This document shows positions 43,943 through 52,685 of a DNA stretch of 64,000 nt, one piece after another. The notes under the pieces were generated by a model, which saw only the letters and a program-made list of their open reading frames with translations, searched no databases and was not told the origin of the DNA. The translations under genes and the position numbers were made by a program. Position 1 is the stretch's first letter; every line of letters starts with the position of its first letter. The stretch comes from Bryobacterales bacterium (GTDB taxonomy: Bacteria; Acidobacteriota; Terriglobia; Bryobacterales; Bryobacteraceae), in the NCBI GenBank assembly GCA_003167255.1, contig PMTR01000074.1, positions 186,106 through 250,105 on the forward strand, in the 5' to 3' direction.

Positions 43943-45292
43943 ATGAACCGCTGCATTTTTTTCATACTCTCGTTGATTCTGGCGTCTCCGTGGGCTTCCG
44001 GGAGCGCGCTTTTGCTCATTTCGATTGACGGCCTCCGGCCCGACTACGTTCTCCAGGCCGATGCTCACGGCCTGAAGATTCCTCATTTGCGCCGCATCCT
44101 GCGGGAGGGCGCCCATGCGTCCGGCGCACGCGGTGTATTGCCCACCGTTACATATCCGAGCCATACGACCATCGTGACAGGCGTCTGGCCGGCGAAGCAT
44201 GGAATCTATTCCAACCTCACGTTCGATCCCCTGGGCAAAAACTTCGAAGGCTGGTACTGGTACAGCCAAGACATCGACGTGCCCACCTTGTGGGAGGCTG
44301 CGGCGAAGGCCGGGCTGACCGTGGGAAGCGTTTCCTGGCCAGTCAGTGTCGGCGCGAAGGGAATCCGCTACAACGTCCCCGAGTACTGGCGCGCGCCGAA
44401 AGCGGCTGATGACCTCAAACTGCTGCGCGCGGTGAGCACACCGGGACTGGTAGCGGAGATTTCCGAAGAGGCGGGGGCTTATATCGTCGACCTGGACGAA
44501 GCCATCCCCGGCGATTGGGCGCGCACACGCTATGCGGCCTGGATTCTGCGACACGGGAAACCGCAGTTTATGACCGTCCATCTGGCGGCGCTCGATCACC
44601 TGCAGCACGCCACTGGCCCCTTCAGCCCCGAATCCAACAGCTCGCTGGAGCAGATCGACGAAATGCTCGGGCAATTGGAGGAAGCTGCGCACACCGCTTT
44701 TCCGGACTACGCCGTCTGCGTGGTTTCCGATCACGGCTTTTCCCGCATTGACCATAGCCTCAATCTGATGAAGGCCTTCGCCGACGAAGCGCTGGTCACA
44801 CTCGGGCCAGGCAGCGGTTTCCGGGGAGCGCCGCTGGTGTTGGATTGGAAGGCCTTTCCGAAGGTGGATGGTGGCTCGGCAGCCATTCTATTGAAAGATC
44901 CCAAAGACGAGACGACCCGCGTCAAAGTGGAGCAACTGCTGCGGCGGCTTGCCGCGAATCCGGCGAATGGCGTCGCCCGGATTCTGGATCGGAAGGCCAT
45001 TGCGGCAATGGGTGGGAATCCGGAGGCCGCATTCTGGGTTGACATGCAAGCCAACTTCTCCGTCGTGAACACGGCGGGGGAGCTTGTGATCACGGCCAAA
45101 GGTGGCACCCACGGTTATGCGCCGTCGCATCCCGAAATGCTCGCCTCGTTTTTCATGGCGGGGCCCGCAGTGGGGGATGGTCTCACACTCGGCGAGATCG
45201 ACTTGCGCAGCATTGCTCCGACCCTGGCGGCGTATTTAGGCTTCCCATTTCCGTCCGCCGATTTGAAGCCGTTGGCATTGGCCGCCAGGTGA
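43943..45292 (+). CDS. Secreted type I phosphodiesterase/nucleotide pyrophosphatase
   Basis: 449 residues from ATG 43943; the signal peptide is NRCIFFILSLILASPWASG. Alkaline phosphatase-superfamily features: metal ligand in ISIDGLRPDY, nucleophile region LPTVTYPSHTTIVTG, HLAALDHLQHATGP and VVSDHGFSRIDHS, and a C-terminal GGTHGYAPSHPEM. These enzymes hydrolyse phosphodiester or pyrophosphate bonds in extracellular nucleotides or lipids. Single gene with no operon partner; substrate not predictable. Confidence 0.9.
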   Translation: MNRCIFFILSLILASPWASGSALLLISIDGLRPDYVLQADAHGLKIPHLRRILREGAHASGARGVLPTVTYPSHTTIVTGVWPAKHGIYSNLTFDPLGKNFEGWYWYSQDIDVPTLWEAAAKAGLTVGSVSWPVSVGAKGIRYNVPEYWRAPKAADDLKLLRAVSTPGLVAEISEEAGAYIVDLDEAIPGDWARTRYAAWILRHGKPQFMTVHLAALDHLQHATGPFSPESNSSLEQIDEMLGQLEEAAHTAFPDYAVCVVSDHGFSRIDHSLNLMKAFADEALVTLGPGSGFRGAPLVLDWKAFPKVDGGSAAILLKDPKDETTRVKVEQLLRRLAANPANGVARILDRKAIAAMGGNPEAAFWVDMQANFSVVNTAGELVITAKGGTHGYAPSHPEMLASFFMAGPAVGDGLTLGEIDLRSIAPTLAAYLGFPFPSADLKPLALAAR

Positions 45293-45699
45293 AACGCGTG
45301 CCTTGACTTCATTTCCTTGACTCCTCCTCGATACTGAGCGGGGTCTTTGGAAGCGGCTCCATGGTTTTCTCACCGGGACGATCTTCAGCACGATGTGCCG
45401 CGCCGGTATGCGCGTCAGCGAAGCGCAGCGTTCAGCCGCCGCCAGGTGGAAAAGCTGCGCGATCATCGTACCAAAGGCGCGTTGATCGGTCCATTTACTC
45501 CAAACTGTCCGCGCCGCGCCATCTTTTTTGGCGCCTCACAAATTCAGTTTACAGAAAACTCCTAGGACACTAAGGAGTTGTCTGGACCGATAAGATTTCT
45601 CTTGACGGTATGCCGTCCAACACTTTATTCTAACGATTTGGAATAGGGGAAACCCTACCATATTGATACCCTAATATCTTTAGATAGGAAAAAGCTGAG
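45293..45699. other. Non-coding gap with A/T-rich promoter region
   Basis: No gene is supported. A short inverted repeat AACTCCT/AGGAGTT (45557-45579) lacks a U-run. TTGACG (45602) and TATTCT (about 45626) 18 bases apart may be a promoter for the small gene at 45700. Between it and the start are TAGGG-GAAA-CCCTA and two ACCCTA..ATAT copies, possible regulator sites. Confidence 0.4.
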
Positions 45700-45939
45700 A
45701 TGGCCTCTACAACGGTACCCCTCCCGCTCGCCTCCACTGAAGAAAGAAGCCGCCTCCTGTCAATGGACTTGATCCGCAGCCGCGCCCTTGATCGCCTGTA
45801 TCAACGCCGCGAGGCCGTGCAGAACCTCATCCGCGCCCTCGAAGACTATCAAAAGTCGCGGGAAACGCGCATGGCCCACTGCATCAGTTTTAGTTCTCTT
45901 CGGAAGTGCTCGTCAGATTTCGCTCAATCGCGAATTTGA
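45700..45939 (+). CDS. Small helical protein convergent with NarL-like regulator
   Basis: 79 residues from ATG 45700, with AGGAAAAAGCTGAG upstream. Residues 13-55 (TEERSRLLSMDLIRSRALDR, YQRREAVQNLIRALEDYQKS) form a strong amphipathic helix. The C-terminal ~20 residues overlap the end of the response-regulator gene on the other strand and look less constrained. A long A/T-rich leader with promoter-like elements supports expression. Function unknown. Confidence 0.5.
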   Translation: MASTTVPLPLASTEERSRLLSMDLIRSRALDRLYQRREAVQNLIRALEDYQKSRETRMAHCISFSSLRKCSSDFAQSRI

Positions 45940-46555
45940 CCAGCCCCACGATATCGTGGACGTTCAGCTTGCGCATCAGACTGGCGCGATAGGTATCTAC
46001 GGTCTTGGGACTGATCTGGAGCAACTCCGCGATATCCTTGGCGCGCATCCCCTTCACCAGGTAAGTGAAGACTTCCATTTCGCGCCGGCTGAGCGAGGCC
46101 ATCGGGTTGTCGGACACGCCGCTTTCGGGCTTCGTAAACAACCCCGCTCCGCGCAGCAGGGGCGAGACGTACTGGCCGCCGTCTTTCACAAAGCTGATCG
46201 CATCCAGCAGGTGGCGCACGGGGCCGTCTTTCAACAGGTAGCCGTCGGCGCCGGCGCGCAGGGCTTCGATCACGGTCTTCTCCTCGCGGCTAATGGAGAG
46301 GATCAGGAGTTTGGCGGTGCAGCCCCGGCCGCGCAGCCGGCGGATCACTTCCACCCCCGTCATCACGGGCATATGCAGGTCCAGAATGGCGAAGTCGGGC
46401 CGGAGATCCAAAATCATTTCGAACGCCGCCGGGCCTTCGGAGCATTGGCCTATCACCTGCATCCCGTTGGCGGCGCACAACGCGGCGAAACCTTCCCGCA
46501 CGATGTGATGATCGTCGGCCAGCACCACCGTGGTCCCTTGCGGTTCGTCCATCAT
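45890..46555 (-). CDS. NarL/FixJ-type response regulator
   Basis: 221 residues. Receiver with ADDH at 13-16 and phospho-acceptor Asp59 (FAILDLHMPVMTG), Lys in LLKDG, and a C-terminal LuxR/GerE HTH (LSRREMEVFTYLVKGMRAKD, ISPKTVDTYRASLMRKL). Follows its kinase partner by 8 bases on the same strand. Signal and targets unknown; the ACCCTA elements near 45650-45675 could be tested as binding sites. Confidence 0.92.
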   Translation of the reverse strand: MMDEPQGTTVVLADDHHIVREGFAALCAANGMQVIGQCSEGPAAFEMILDLRPDFAILDLHMPVMTGVEVIRRLRGRGCTAKLLILSISREEKTVIEALRAGADGYLLKDGPVRHLLDAISFVKDGGQYVSPLLRGAGLFTKPESGVSDNPMASLSRREMEVFTYLVKGMRAKDIAELLQISPKTVDTYRASLMRKLNVHDIVGLVKFAIERNLTSTSEEN

Positions 46556-46563
46556 TCTCCTTC

Positions 46564-47517
46564 TTACGACTCCGGCGCCGCGAACGGCGCGCTCAGTTCC
46601 AGTTTAGTGCCTCCCGGGCCGCTCGTGATTTCGAGCCGGCCGCCCAGGGCCGCCGCCTGCTCGCGAATGGACCGCAAGCCGATCCCCGACGCCACGCTGG
46701 CCGGCGCCGCCAGCAGTTTGGCCACGTCAAATCCTATCCCATTGTCCTCCATCGTGAGGACGACCCGGTCCCCGCTCGCTTCCAGTGCCATGTCGATCTT
46801 GGTGGCGTGCGCGTGACGGGTCAGATTGGCAATCGCCTCCTGTGCCCCCCGGTAGATGAGTACTTTGATTTCCTGTTCCGGCTCGCGCGGCAGCGGCTCG
46901 ATCCGCAGGGAGGCTTCCAGGCGCTCCGGAATGCCGCTGTACTCCCATAGTTGTAAAATGGCCGCTTCGAGCGTCAGCCGCTGCCACTCCGGCGGGTGTA
47001 GCCGGTGCGAGATCGAGCGCACCTGTTCCAGGGCGTCGGCGGCCAGCGTGCCGATCCGCTCCAGGGCCTTCGCCACCAGCTCCGGAGGATGCGGCAGTTG
47101 CGACGCAACCACCTCTAATTGCAAGCGAATCGCCGCCAGGAGTTGCCCCAATCCGGTGTGCACCTCGCGGCCCAGGCGCTGCCGCTCCAGCTCGATCTGG
47201 CGGATGGCCCCACCACCGGTTCCACGGCGCAACGACTCGGCCCGGATCGAGAGGCCCTGTTCAGCCTCCCGCAACCGGAAATAGTGCTTCACCAGGCTGC
47301 TCTGCAGGGCGAGCAGACCTCCAGCCTCATCGCTGAGCGCCAGGCGTAGCTTGTCGCCTATCCTCAGTGCAGCGTCGCTCAGGTCAAACCGCGATGGCAC
47401 GGGGTGCGTACCTCCGTCGTCGCGGGACCCGAATTCCGAGCCGTGCTTCAACCAGACGTCTCCTGTGGTGGAGGATGTTCCCTTTGTCAGAATGCCAGCA
47501 TCTGTGCTGCCCTTCAA
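46564..47517 (-). CDS. NarX/DegS-type sensor histidine kinase
   Basis: 317 residues from a TTG at 47517; a GTG near 47402 is an alternative start. The HisKA_3 phospho-acceptor region is ERQRLGREVHTGLGQLLAAI, followed by a HATPase domain with GAQEAIANLTRHAHATKIDM, MEDNGIGF and GIGLRSIREQAAALGG. No membrane segment is evident, so it is predicted cytoplasmic, unlike NarX. Forms a pair with the downstream NarL-type regulator. The 5' end is close to the divergent gene at 47599, with a shared promoter gap. Confidence 0.88.
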   Translation of the reverse strand: MKGSTDAGILTKGTSSTTGDVWLKHGSEFGSRDDGGTHPVPSRFDLSDAALRIGDKLRLALSDEAGGLLALQSSLVKHYFRLREAEQGLSIRAESLRRGTGGGAIRQIELERQRLGREVHTGLGQLLAAIRLQLEVVASQLPHPPELVAKALERIGTLAADALEQVRSISHRLHPPEWQRLTLEAAILQLWEYSGIPERLEASLRIEPLPREPEQEIKVLIYRGAQEAIANLTRHAHATKIDMALEASGDRVVLTMEDNGIGFDVAKLLAAPASVASGIGLRSIREQAAALGGRLEITSGPGGTKLELSAPFAAPES

Positions 47518-47598
47518 TCTCGGTACGTACCCAGTACGTTTATAACTAAGCGAAGTACTTGCATCGAGTTGCAGAAACGTATTATAAGTGGATTGCCA

Positions 47599-48066
47599 AT
47601 GTCACGATCTATCGATCTCTTACCGCGCGTCGCGATTTTCCTCGCGGGAATCGCCGCCGGAGTTTTGACCGGCTCTCGCCGGGAACGCGGCGGCATGGAT
47701 CCCGCCGCCCTGAAAGGCCTTAAGGATTCCCTGAGCGGCCTGGAAAACCGCCTGGCTGCGCAAGAAACGGCCAGCGCCAACCGATTTACGGAGATCGAAG
47801 CCCGGCTGGACGATCACGCCGCCAAACTGGCGGATGTCCCATCCACCACGCAATTCGTGGCGGCCATGGAACAATTGCTCGCCAAGACCATGTCTTCGCT
47901 AGATGAGCGCCTCTCCACCCAGGCGCATTCCATCGAAGTTCTGAAGACCACCGTGTCCCAGACCGATAGCCTGCTCGAGCGGGTTCTCGAATCCCTCGAT
48001 TCCCTGCAGACCTATACGGACCCGGCCGAACTTACCGACGACATGCTGCTGCAGCGCCCGGCTTAG
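47599..48066 (+). CDS. Small membrane-anchored coiled-coil protein
   Basis: 155 residues from ATG 47599. One N-terminal hydrophobic segment (LLPRVAIFLAGIAAGVLTG, 7-25) is followed by a long helix with heptad character (GLKDSLSGLENRLAAQETAS, SLDERLSTQAHSIEVLKTTV). C-terminal tail acidic (ELTDDMLLQ). No recognised domain; topology suggests a cytoplasmic or periplasmic rod. Divergent from the sensor kinase gene. Confidence 0.65.
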   Translation: MSRSIDLLPRVAIFLAGIAAGVLTGSRRERGGMDPAALKGLKDSLSGLENRLAAQETASANRFTEIEARLDDHAAKLADVPSTTQFVAAMEQLLAKTMSSLDERLSTQAHSIEVLKTTVSQTDSLLERVLESLDSLQTYTDPAELTDDMLLQRPA

Positions 48067-48141
48067 TCCATTCTCCGACCGTGTTCTAAGTATCGTCTGA
48101 ATTTGCATTCGCGCCAAAACGTTCTATCCTCAGAACGGTTT

Positions 48142-48348
48142 ATGGACCTCGACAAAGTGCTCGCGCAACTTCGCGCGGAGTTGCAGAATCTCGACGCCGC
48201 CATCGTGAGTCTGGAGGGTTTACAGTCCGAGGGCCCCCGCCGGGGCCGTCCGCCCAAAGTGCTGGCCGCGGCAAGAAAGACCGGCAGCCTCGCCGCGAAC
48301 AAGGCCGGCAGCGACCCGAGGTCCGTGGGTGGTCACAGTCCCGACTAG
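48142..48348 (+). CDS. Small conserved-looking helical protein with basic tail
   Basis: 68 residues from ATG 48142. MDLDKVLAQLRAELQNLDAA is a clear amphipathic helix; it is followed by EGPRRGRPPKVLAAARK, an AT-hook-like RGRPPK motif that may contact DNA. I have a recollection of similar short proteins in Acidobacteriota but no function. No signal peptide. Confidence 0.6.
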   Translation: MDLDKVLAQLRAELQNLDAAIVSLEGLQSEGPRRGRPPKVLAAARKTGSLAANKAGSDPRSVGGHSPD

Positions 48349-48594
48349 AAACGCGCCAAGCACTTCCCTTCGATCAGTTGCCAGCGCAGCCCACGGTGAA
48401 GACCCCTTGCCCGGCAAGAGCCGGACGAGGGAAGCGGACTCAGCGTGCATCTTAAACCCGAACTCTGGAGTCGGTAGCGATTTTGCACCCCCCTATTGAC
48501 ACAAGCCACTCATTGCCCTACTATCGCCCTGTCGGAGGTCAACGCGCGCACGCGAGCCGAGAGCGTTCTCCAGGAACTCGACCAGTGGCGAGTG

Positions 48595-49029
48595 CTACTC
48601 CAGAAGCTGGGCGTCGTGGAGGTCGATATGACGGGCCGAAGTCCGCTTGTTCTTGATCAAGTCGGCCCGGCTGATGAACCAGGCCGTCACGCCACCGAAG
48701 ATCGATTGGTTCCGGCTGGGCCAGGCGTCTTCGAAGGTCAGCCCGTCTATCGACATCAGAATGTCGACGCGAACCGGCGGGAGCCCGACCTGGTAGAAGA
48801 AACCTTCACTGGCAAAATCGGCGGGTCCGAGCCCGGAAAGCGGGGCTCCAAACTCCGCGAGTGACTGAAACACGCTCACGGCGTTTTGCGCGCTGCCTTC
48901 CACCCAGAGGTCCAGGTCTTTTGTGTAGCGAGGCTCCGTGTAAAGCATCACGGCGTGTCCGCCCACAATGAGATATCTAACCTCGTGACGATTGAAAATG
49001 TTCAATAGTTCTTCGAAGTCTGAGTTCAT
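48595..49029 (-). CDS. DUF6036-like nucleotidyltransferase
   Basis: 144 residues. YLIVGGHAVMLYTEPRYTKD followed by LDLWVE is the GG...DLD nucleotidyltransferase pattern of the AbiEii/DUF6036 group. The C-terminal part RADLIKNKRTSARHIDLHDA is also typical. Overlaps the upstream small gene by 53 bases, so they are translated together and probably act as a pair of toxin-antitoxin type; which partner would be the toxin is unknown. Confidence 0.8.
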   Translation of the reverse strand: MNSDFEELLNIFNRHEVRYLIVGGHAVMLYTEPRYTKDLDLWVEGSAQNAVSVFQSLAEFGAPLSGLGPADFASEGFFYQVGLPPVRVDILMSIDGLTFEDAWPSRNQSIFGGVTAWFISRADLIKNKRTSARHIDLHDAQLLE

Positions 49030-49195
49030 CGGAACCGCCAGGACGGTCTGAATGTGCCTGAACCACCATCTGCCATGCCGCGTCGAAGATCGCTGCGGGC
49101 CCTAGACGCTGCCAGTACGCGATGTCGAAGGAGCGGTCCATCTCCGTCATCCGTCCATAGCGTTCCATCACGAAGGGTGCGTGCGTCTTGTCCAT
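48977..49195 (-). CDS. Small partner of the DUF6036 nucleotidyltransferase
   Basis: 72 residues. MTEMDRSFDIAYWQRLGPAA and IFDAAWQMVVQAHS look well constrained, and I recall similar short proteins directly upstream of DUF6036 genes in many bacteria. Starts at 49195 and ends inside the nucleotidyltransferase gene. Probable regulatory or antitoxin-like partner; not proven. Confidence 0.65.
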   Translation of the reverse strand: MDKTHAPFVMERYGRMTEMDRSFDIAYWQRLGPAAIFDAAWQMVVQAHSDRPGGSDELRLRRTIEHFQSSRG

Positions 49196-49269
49196 CTTTG
49201 TGCCCGCCTGTTGGATGCTCAGCTTCCCACGAAGGCGTACGAAATCAGATTCTGCACCGGCAACTCTGG

Positions 49270-49355
49270 CGGAGGAAGAGGGATTCGAACCCCCGAGTGA
49301 GTCAACCCGCTCACGGTTTCAAGACCGCCGCCTTCAACCGCCCGGCCATTCCTCC
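49270..49355 (-). tRNA. tRNA-Ser, anticodon UGA
   Basis: On the minus strand the acceptor stem pairs GGAGGAA (49355-49349) with TTCCTCC (49277-49271). The anticodon loop TCTTGAAA reads TGA, and the long variable arm (GAGCGGGTTGACTCACTC) is of the serine type. The T loop GGTTCGAATCC is standard. CCA is not encoded: the bases after the discriminator G (49270) read CCA only partly. Confidence 0.93.
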
Positions 49356-49398
49356 ACTACCTATTATATGCTGCGCGCCTGGTGGTCCCCGGCGCCGC

Positions 49399-49998
49399 TC
49401 ACGCGTTGCCCTTCTGTTGCAGCAGCAGGTCCAGCTTCCCGCTCAGATCGTTCAGCCGGCGCACCACCTCGGCGTGTTCCACTTCCTCCTTCGGCGGCGT
49501 CTTCCCCTGAACGTAAAACGTGCCGCCCGGCTCCAGCACACACCGCGCCACCTCTTGCATCGAGCCGAATCCCTGGCGGTGCAGCACGGTCATCAACTCG
49601 GAGCGCGTCAGCAGCTCTTTCGACAGCGCCTTCTTGACGATCTTGCCATCGTCCACCAGCACCGTCGGCTTGCCTTCGAAAAGCTGGTCCAGCCGCCGGT
49701 GGCGAAATAGAAATCGCACCACCAGGTAGTTGACCGCCAGCAGCGTGAACGCGCCGATCAGCCCGCCCGTGAGCGAGTTGTCGTTTCCGATGATGGCGTT
49801 CTGCACCGTATTGGAAAGCGAGAGCAGCACCACCAGGTCGAACGGATTGAGCTGCGCCAGCTCCCGTTTGCCGAAGACCCTCAGGATCACCACCAGGAAA
49901 CCGTACACGATCACCGGCCGCAGAATCTTCTCCGCCACCGGGACGCCTACCGCGAAAATCTGGCTCCACATGCCGTTCGAAAAGACCCACTCGGGCAT
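49399..49998 (-). CDS. DUF421 (YetF/YcaP-like) membrane protein
   Basis: 199 residues from ATG 49998, with GGAGG 10 bases upstream; longer starts at 50016 and 50136 are less likely. Three N-terminal membrane segments (about 14-95) include the DUF421 signature VFGKRELAQLNPFDLVVLLS and NAIIGND. The soluble domain follows, with PTVLVDDGKIVKKALSKELL and SMQEVARCVLEPGGTFYV. Function not established; Bacillus relatives affect spores and envelope stress. Confidence 0.88.
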   Translation of the reverse strand: MPEWVFSNGMWSQIFAVGVPVAEKILRPVIVYGFLVVILRVFGKRELAQLNPFDLVVLLSLSNTVQNAIIGNDNSLTGGLIGAFTLLAVNYLVVRFLFRHRRLDQLFEGKPTVLVDDGKIVKKALSKELLTRSELMTVLHRQGFGSMQEVARCVLEPGGTFYVQGKTPPKEEVEHAEVVRRLNDLSGKLDLLLQQKGNA

Positions 49999-50262
49999 CG
50001 CTCTTTTTCCTCCCATGCCGATTATGCCTGGAATTTGATAAAACAAATAGAGCAATGTGCGTTTTGGAGGGCCGGTTGAAAGCTTGTGAATATTCTTGGA
50101 AACTTGTGGAAATGGCATAGTATCGGCTGCATGCAAAGCAGTTTGACTCGCGGTGGATTTGTGGATTCCCGTCTGGTTTATCCGCAGCCCAAACGACTCA
50201 AACTAATCGCCAAGATAATTCTCGATTGCGAGCGTCGCCGAAGTTAGCTTAGGACATTCGCC

Positions 50263-51624
50263 ATGTCAGCGGTAAATACCACGGAAAAGGGTCTTCCCAC
50301 TAATGTAGACGCTGAGCGCTTCGTGCTCGGCTCCATCATGCTCGACGACTCGCTCTACATCCAGGCGGCCGGCGAGCTCGAACCCGACGACTTCAGCCTC
50401 GACAAACACCGCCGCATCTTCCGGCGCATGGGCGAGCTCCAGGAGCGCGGCGAAACAATCGACCGCATCACCATCGCCAACGAGCTCATGAAGTTCAATG
50501 AGCTGGAAGCCTGCGACGGCATCACCTACCTGGTCTCGCTCGACGACGGCCTCCCGCAGATCCCCAATCTCGACGCTTACATCCGCATCGTCAAGGACAA
50601 GGCCGTCCTGCGCCGCATCATTTTCGCTTCGCAGCACATGATGAACCGCGCCCTGCTCGGCGAAGAGGAGCCCGACGAAATTCTTTCCGGCGCCGAAGAG
50701 ACCCTCCTCAAGCTCGGCGAAGCGCGCGTCAAGAGCGGCCTGCTCGACCCCGGCCAGATTCTGCAGGACTATGAAGGCGGCATCAACGCCTTCCTCGACC
50801 CCAGCAAGCGCATCAAGGGAATCAGCACCGGCTTCGCCAAGTTCGACGAGTTCACCGGCGGTTTGCACGGCGGCGATCTCTGCATCGTGGCCGCGCGCCC
50901 CTCCATGGGCAAGACGGCGCTGGCCCTCAACATCGCCCAGCACGTGGCCCTCAAGCTCAAACAGACCGTCGCGGTTTTTTCGCTCGAAATGTCCCGCGAA
51001 TCGCTCCTCACCCGCATGCTCTGTTCGGCCGCGCGCGTCGATAGCCAGCGCTTCCGCGCCGGGTATCTCACCCAGGAGGAACGCCGCAAGCTCAACCACG
51101 CCCTGCATGAGCTGGTGGAAGCCCCGCTATACATCGACGATACTCCCGGCATCCACATGATGGACATTCACGCCAAGCTGCGGCGCCTGCAGGCCGAGCG
51201 CAAGCTGGGGCTGGTCATCGTCGACTACCTGCAGTTGATGGGCGCGCGCGGCCGCTTCGAAAACCGCAATCAGGAGGTCAGCGCCCTCTCGCGCGGCATG
51301 AAACAGCTCGCCAAGGAAATGAACGTCCCCATGATGGTGCTCTCGCAGTTGAGCCGCGCCGTCGAAACCCGTCAGGGCGACCACCGGCCCCAGTTGAGCG
51401 ACCTTAGGGAAAGTGGCAGCATCGAGCAGGATGCCGACATCGTCGGTTTCATTTTCCGCGAAGAGGTCTACCATCGCGAGCGCGAAGACCTGCGCGGCCT
51501 CGCCGAGCTCATCATCGCCAAGCAGCGCAACGGCCCGGTGGGCACCGTGAACCTGGTCTTCCTGCACGCCCAGACCAAATTCGAAAACCGCGCCGAGGAT
51601 ACGGGCGAATTACCCGAAGAGTAG
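50263..51624 (+). CDS. dnaB: Replicative DNA helicase DnaB
   Basis: 453 residues, normal for DnaB. N-terminal primase-interacting domain (VDAERFVLGSIMLDDSLYI), linker, then the RecA-like motor: Walker A RPSMGKTALAL near residue 211-221, FSLEMSRESLLTRML (H1a), VIVDYLQLM (H2), MMVLSQLSRAVE (H3) and LRESGSIEQDADIV (H4). It unwinds DNA ahead of the replisome. The ATG follows a modest leader; no operon partner. A 120-bp repeat begins 23 bases after the stop. Confidence 0.97.
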   Translation: MSAVNTTEKGLPTNVDAERFVLGSIMLDDSLYIQAAGELEPDDFSLDKHRRIFRRMGELQERGETIDRITIANELMKFNELEACDGITYLVSLDDGLPQIPNLDAYIRIVKDKAVLRRIIFASQHMMNRALLGEEEPDEILSGAEETLLKLGEARVKSGLLDPGQILQDYEGGINAFLDPSKRIKGISTGFAKFDEFTGGLHGGDLCIVAARPSMGKTALALNIAQHVALKLKQTVAVFSLEMSRESLLTRMLCSAARVDSQRFRAGYLTQEERRKLNHALHELVEAPLYIDDTPGIHMMDIHAKLRRLQAERKLGLVIVDYLQLMGARGRFENRNQEVSALSRGMKQLAKEMNVPMMVLSQLSRAVETRQGDHRPQLSDLRESGSIEQDADIVGFIFREEVYHREREDLRGLAELIIAKQRNGPVGTVNLVFLHAQTKFENRAEDTGELPEE

Positions 51625-51647
51625 CCCGCCCGAGGAATGCAATGGTT

Positions 51648-51767
51648 GTGGGGCGGGCAATCTTGCCCGCAGCCGCCTTCAGGCGGCTCTCCGGGCTCGG
51701 CAAGAATCCTCGCGCGCTGCCAGGCGCCGGCTGGAAAGCCGGCGGCAGCCAGGATTGGCTGCCCCAC
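51648..51767 (+). repeat. 120-bp dispersed multi-hairpin repeat, family B copy 2
   Basis: Same 120-base length as 37433-37552 but opposite orientation. Begins GTGGGGCGGGCAAT and ends ATTGGCTGCCCCAC, with internal stems GCCGCCTTCAGGCGGC and GCCGGCTGGAAAGCCGGC. Lies between dnaB and the convergent gene at 51789. Confidence 0.85.
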
Positions 51768-51788
51768 GTCCAATACAGTAGAGGTGGC

Positions 51789-52382
51789 TCAACGCGTCAC
51801 GTACAGTTCCACCTGCGCGAACGCCCCCTGCCGTAACTGCTCCCTCAGCGTGCTGTACTTCACCGCATCGCTCGCGGCCCGCAGGCGCTGCGCTTCCGCC
51901 GCTGAAAGCTCGCGCAAGTATCGGTCGGCGCGGTCCTTGTAGGAATACCCGGCGTACGCGGCATCGGCCGCGCCTGCCACTTCCATCAGCACGCTCCAGA
52001 AACTGGTGCGCTGCAACAGGCCCTTGCGCGAGCCCACCTCCCGCGGGATCTCGCAGACCCGGCCGCCGCCGCGCAGAATCGCCCGCACGCACCGCTCGGC
52101 GGCAAAAGGACGCGACGGGTCGGCGTCCGGAAAGCCGGCCAGCAGCTCCATCACGCTTTCCGAATCGGCTTCCCACCCCGCCCATCGAAACCGCGAAGCG
52201 CCGCTCACCAGCGTGCCCCGCCGCAGAAGCTCGCGGATACGCGGTTCGTCCTTGCCGGTCACGCCCAGCAGGTGCTCCACCAGGTCGCGCACCGGCATCT
52301 CCTGCACCACCACGGGTGTGAGGGAAATGGCTCCAGCCTCTTCGGAGCTGAGCTTCACCCGGACGGTTTGCGGTAACGCCAT
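51789..52382 (-). CDS. Unknown cytoplasmic protein
   Basis: 197 residues, no signal peptide or membrane segment. N-terminal MALPQTVRVKLSSEEAGAIS, then VQEMPVRDLVEHLLGVTGKD; C-terminal helical ELSAAEAQRLRAASDAVKYS. The repeated LL/RR composition suggests a compact alpha/beta protein. Family not recognised; strongly coding composition and a clean start support it. Divergent from the methyltransferase operon by 27 bases. Confidence 0.7.
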   Translation of the reverse strand: MALPQTVRVKLSSEEAGAISLTPVVVQEMPVRDLVEHLLGVTGKDEPRIRELLRRGTLVSGASRFRWAGWEADSESVMELLAGFPDADPSRPFAAERCVRAILRGGGRVCEIPREVGSRKGLLQRTSFWSVLMEVAGAADAAYAGYSYKDRADRYLRELSAAEAQRLRAASDAVKYSTLREQLRQGAFAQVELYVTR

Positions 52383-52409
52383 GGCTTGATTTCACGCTAG
52401 CATAAGTCC

Positions 52410-52685
52410 GTGACCCCTCTGGAAAAAGTGCTCGCGGAAACCGTCCGCTATGAGCACGCGCTGCTCGATTTTTCCGCGCGCGAGCACAACGGCTCGGTCG
52501 AGCTGGTCATCGAACTCAAGAACCGCGGCCTGGGTCTCCACACCTACTACGCGCCCGTCCACGCCCGCGACATCGAACACCCGCAGTTCCCCTGGACCTT
52601 CCAACGCTACCTCTACGACTGCATGCACGATTACCTCGTCGAGATGTTCATTCACACGCCGCAGAGCCGGGACCCGCGCCCATGA
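52410..52685 (+). CDS. Small unknown protein upstream of MidA-like methyltransferase
   Basis: 91 residues from GTG 52410. ARYEHALLDFSA-type helical start is followed by beta-rich VELVIELKNRGLGLHTYYAP and a C-terminal YLYDCMHDYLVEMF. Overlaps the following gene by 4 bases (ATGA), implying joint function. Family not recognised. Confidence 0.7.
   Translation: MTPLEKVLAETVRYEHALLDFSAREHNGSVELVIELKNRGLGLHTYYAPVHARDIEHPQFPWTFQRYLYDCMHDYLVEMFIHTPQSRDPRP

Noticed and set aside
45347..45573. Two overlapping open frames of about 70 codons before the small gene at 45700
   Set aside because: No ribosome binding site, no recognisable pattern, and the two frames are equally unconvincing.
45557..45579. 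AACTCCT/AGGAGTT hairpin as a terminator
   Set aside because: Nine-base loop, weak stem and no following U-run.
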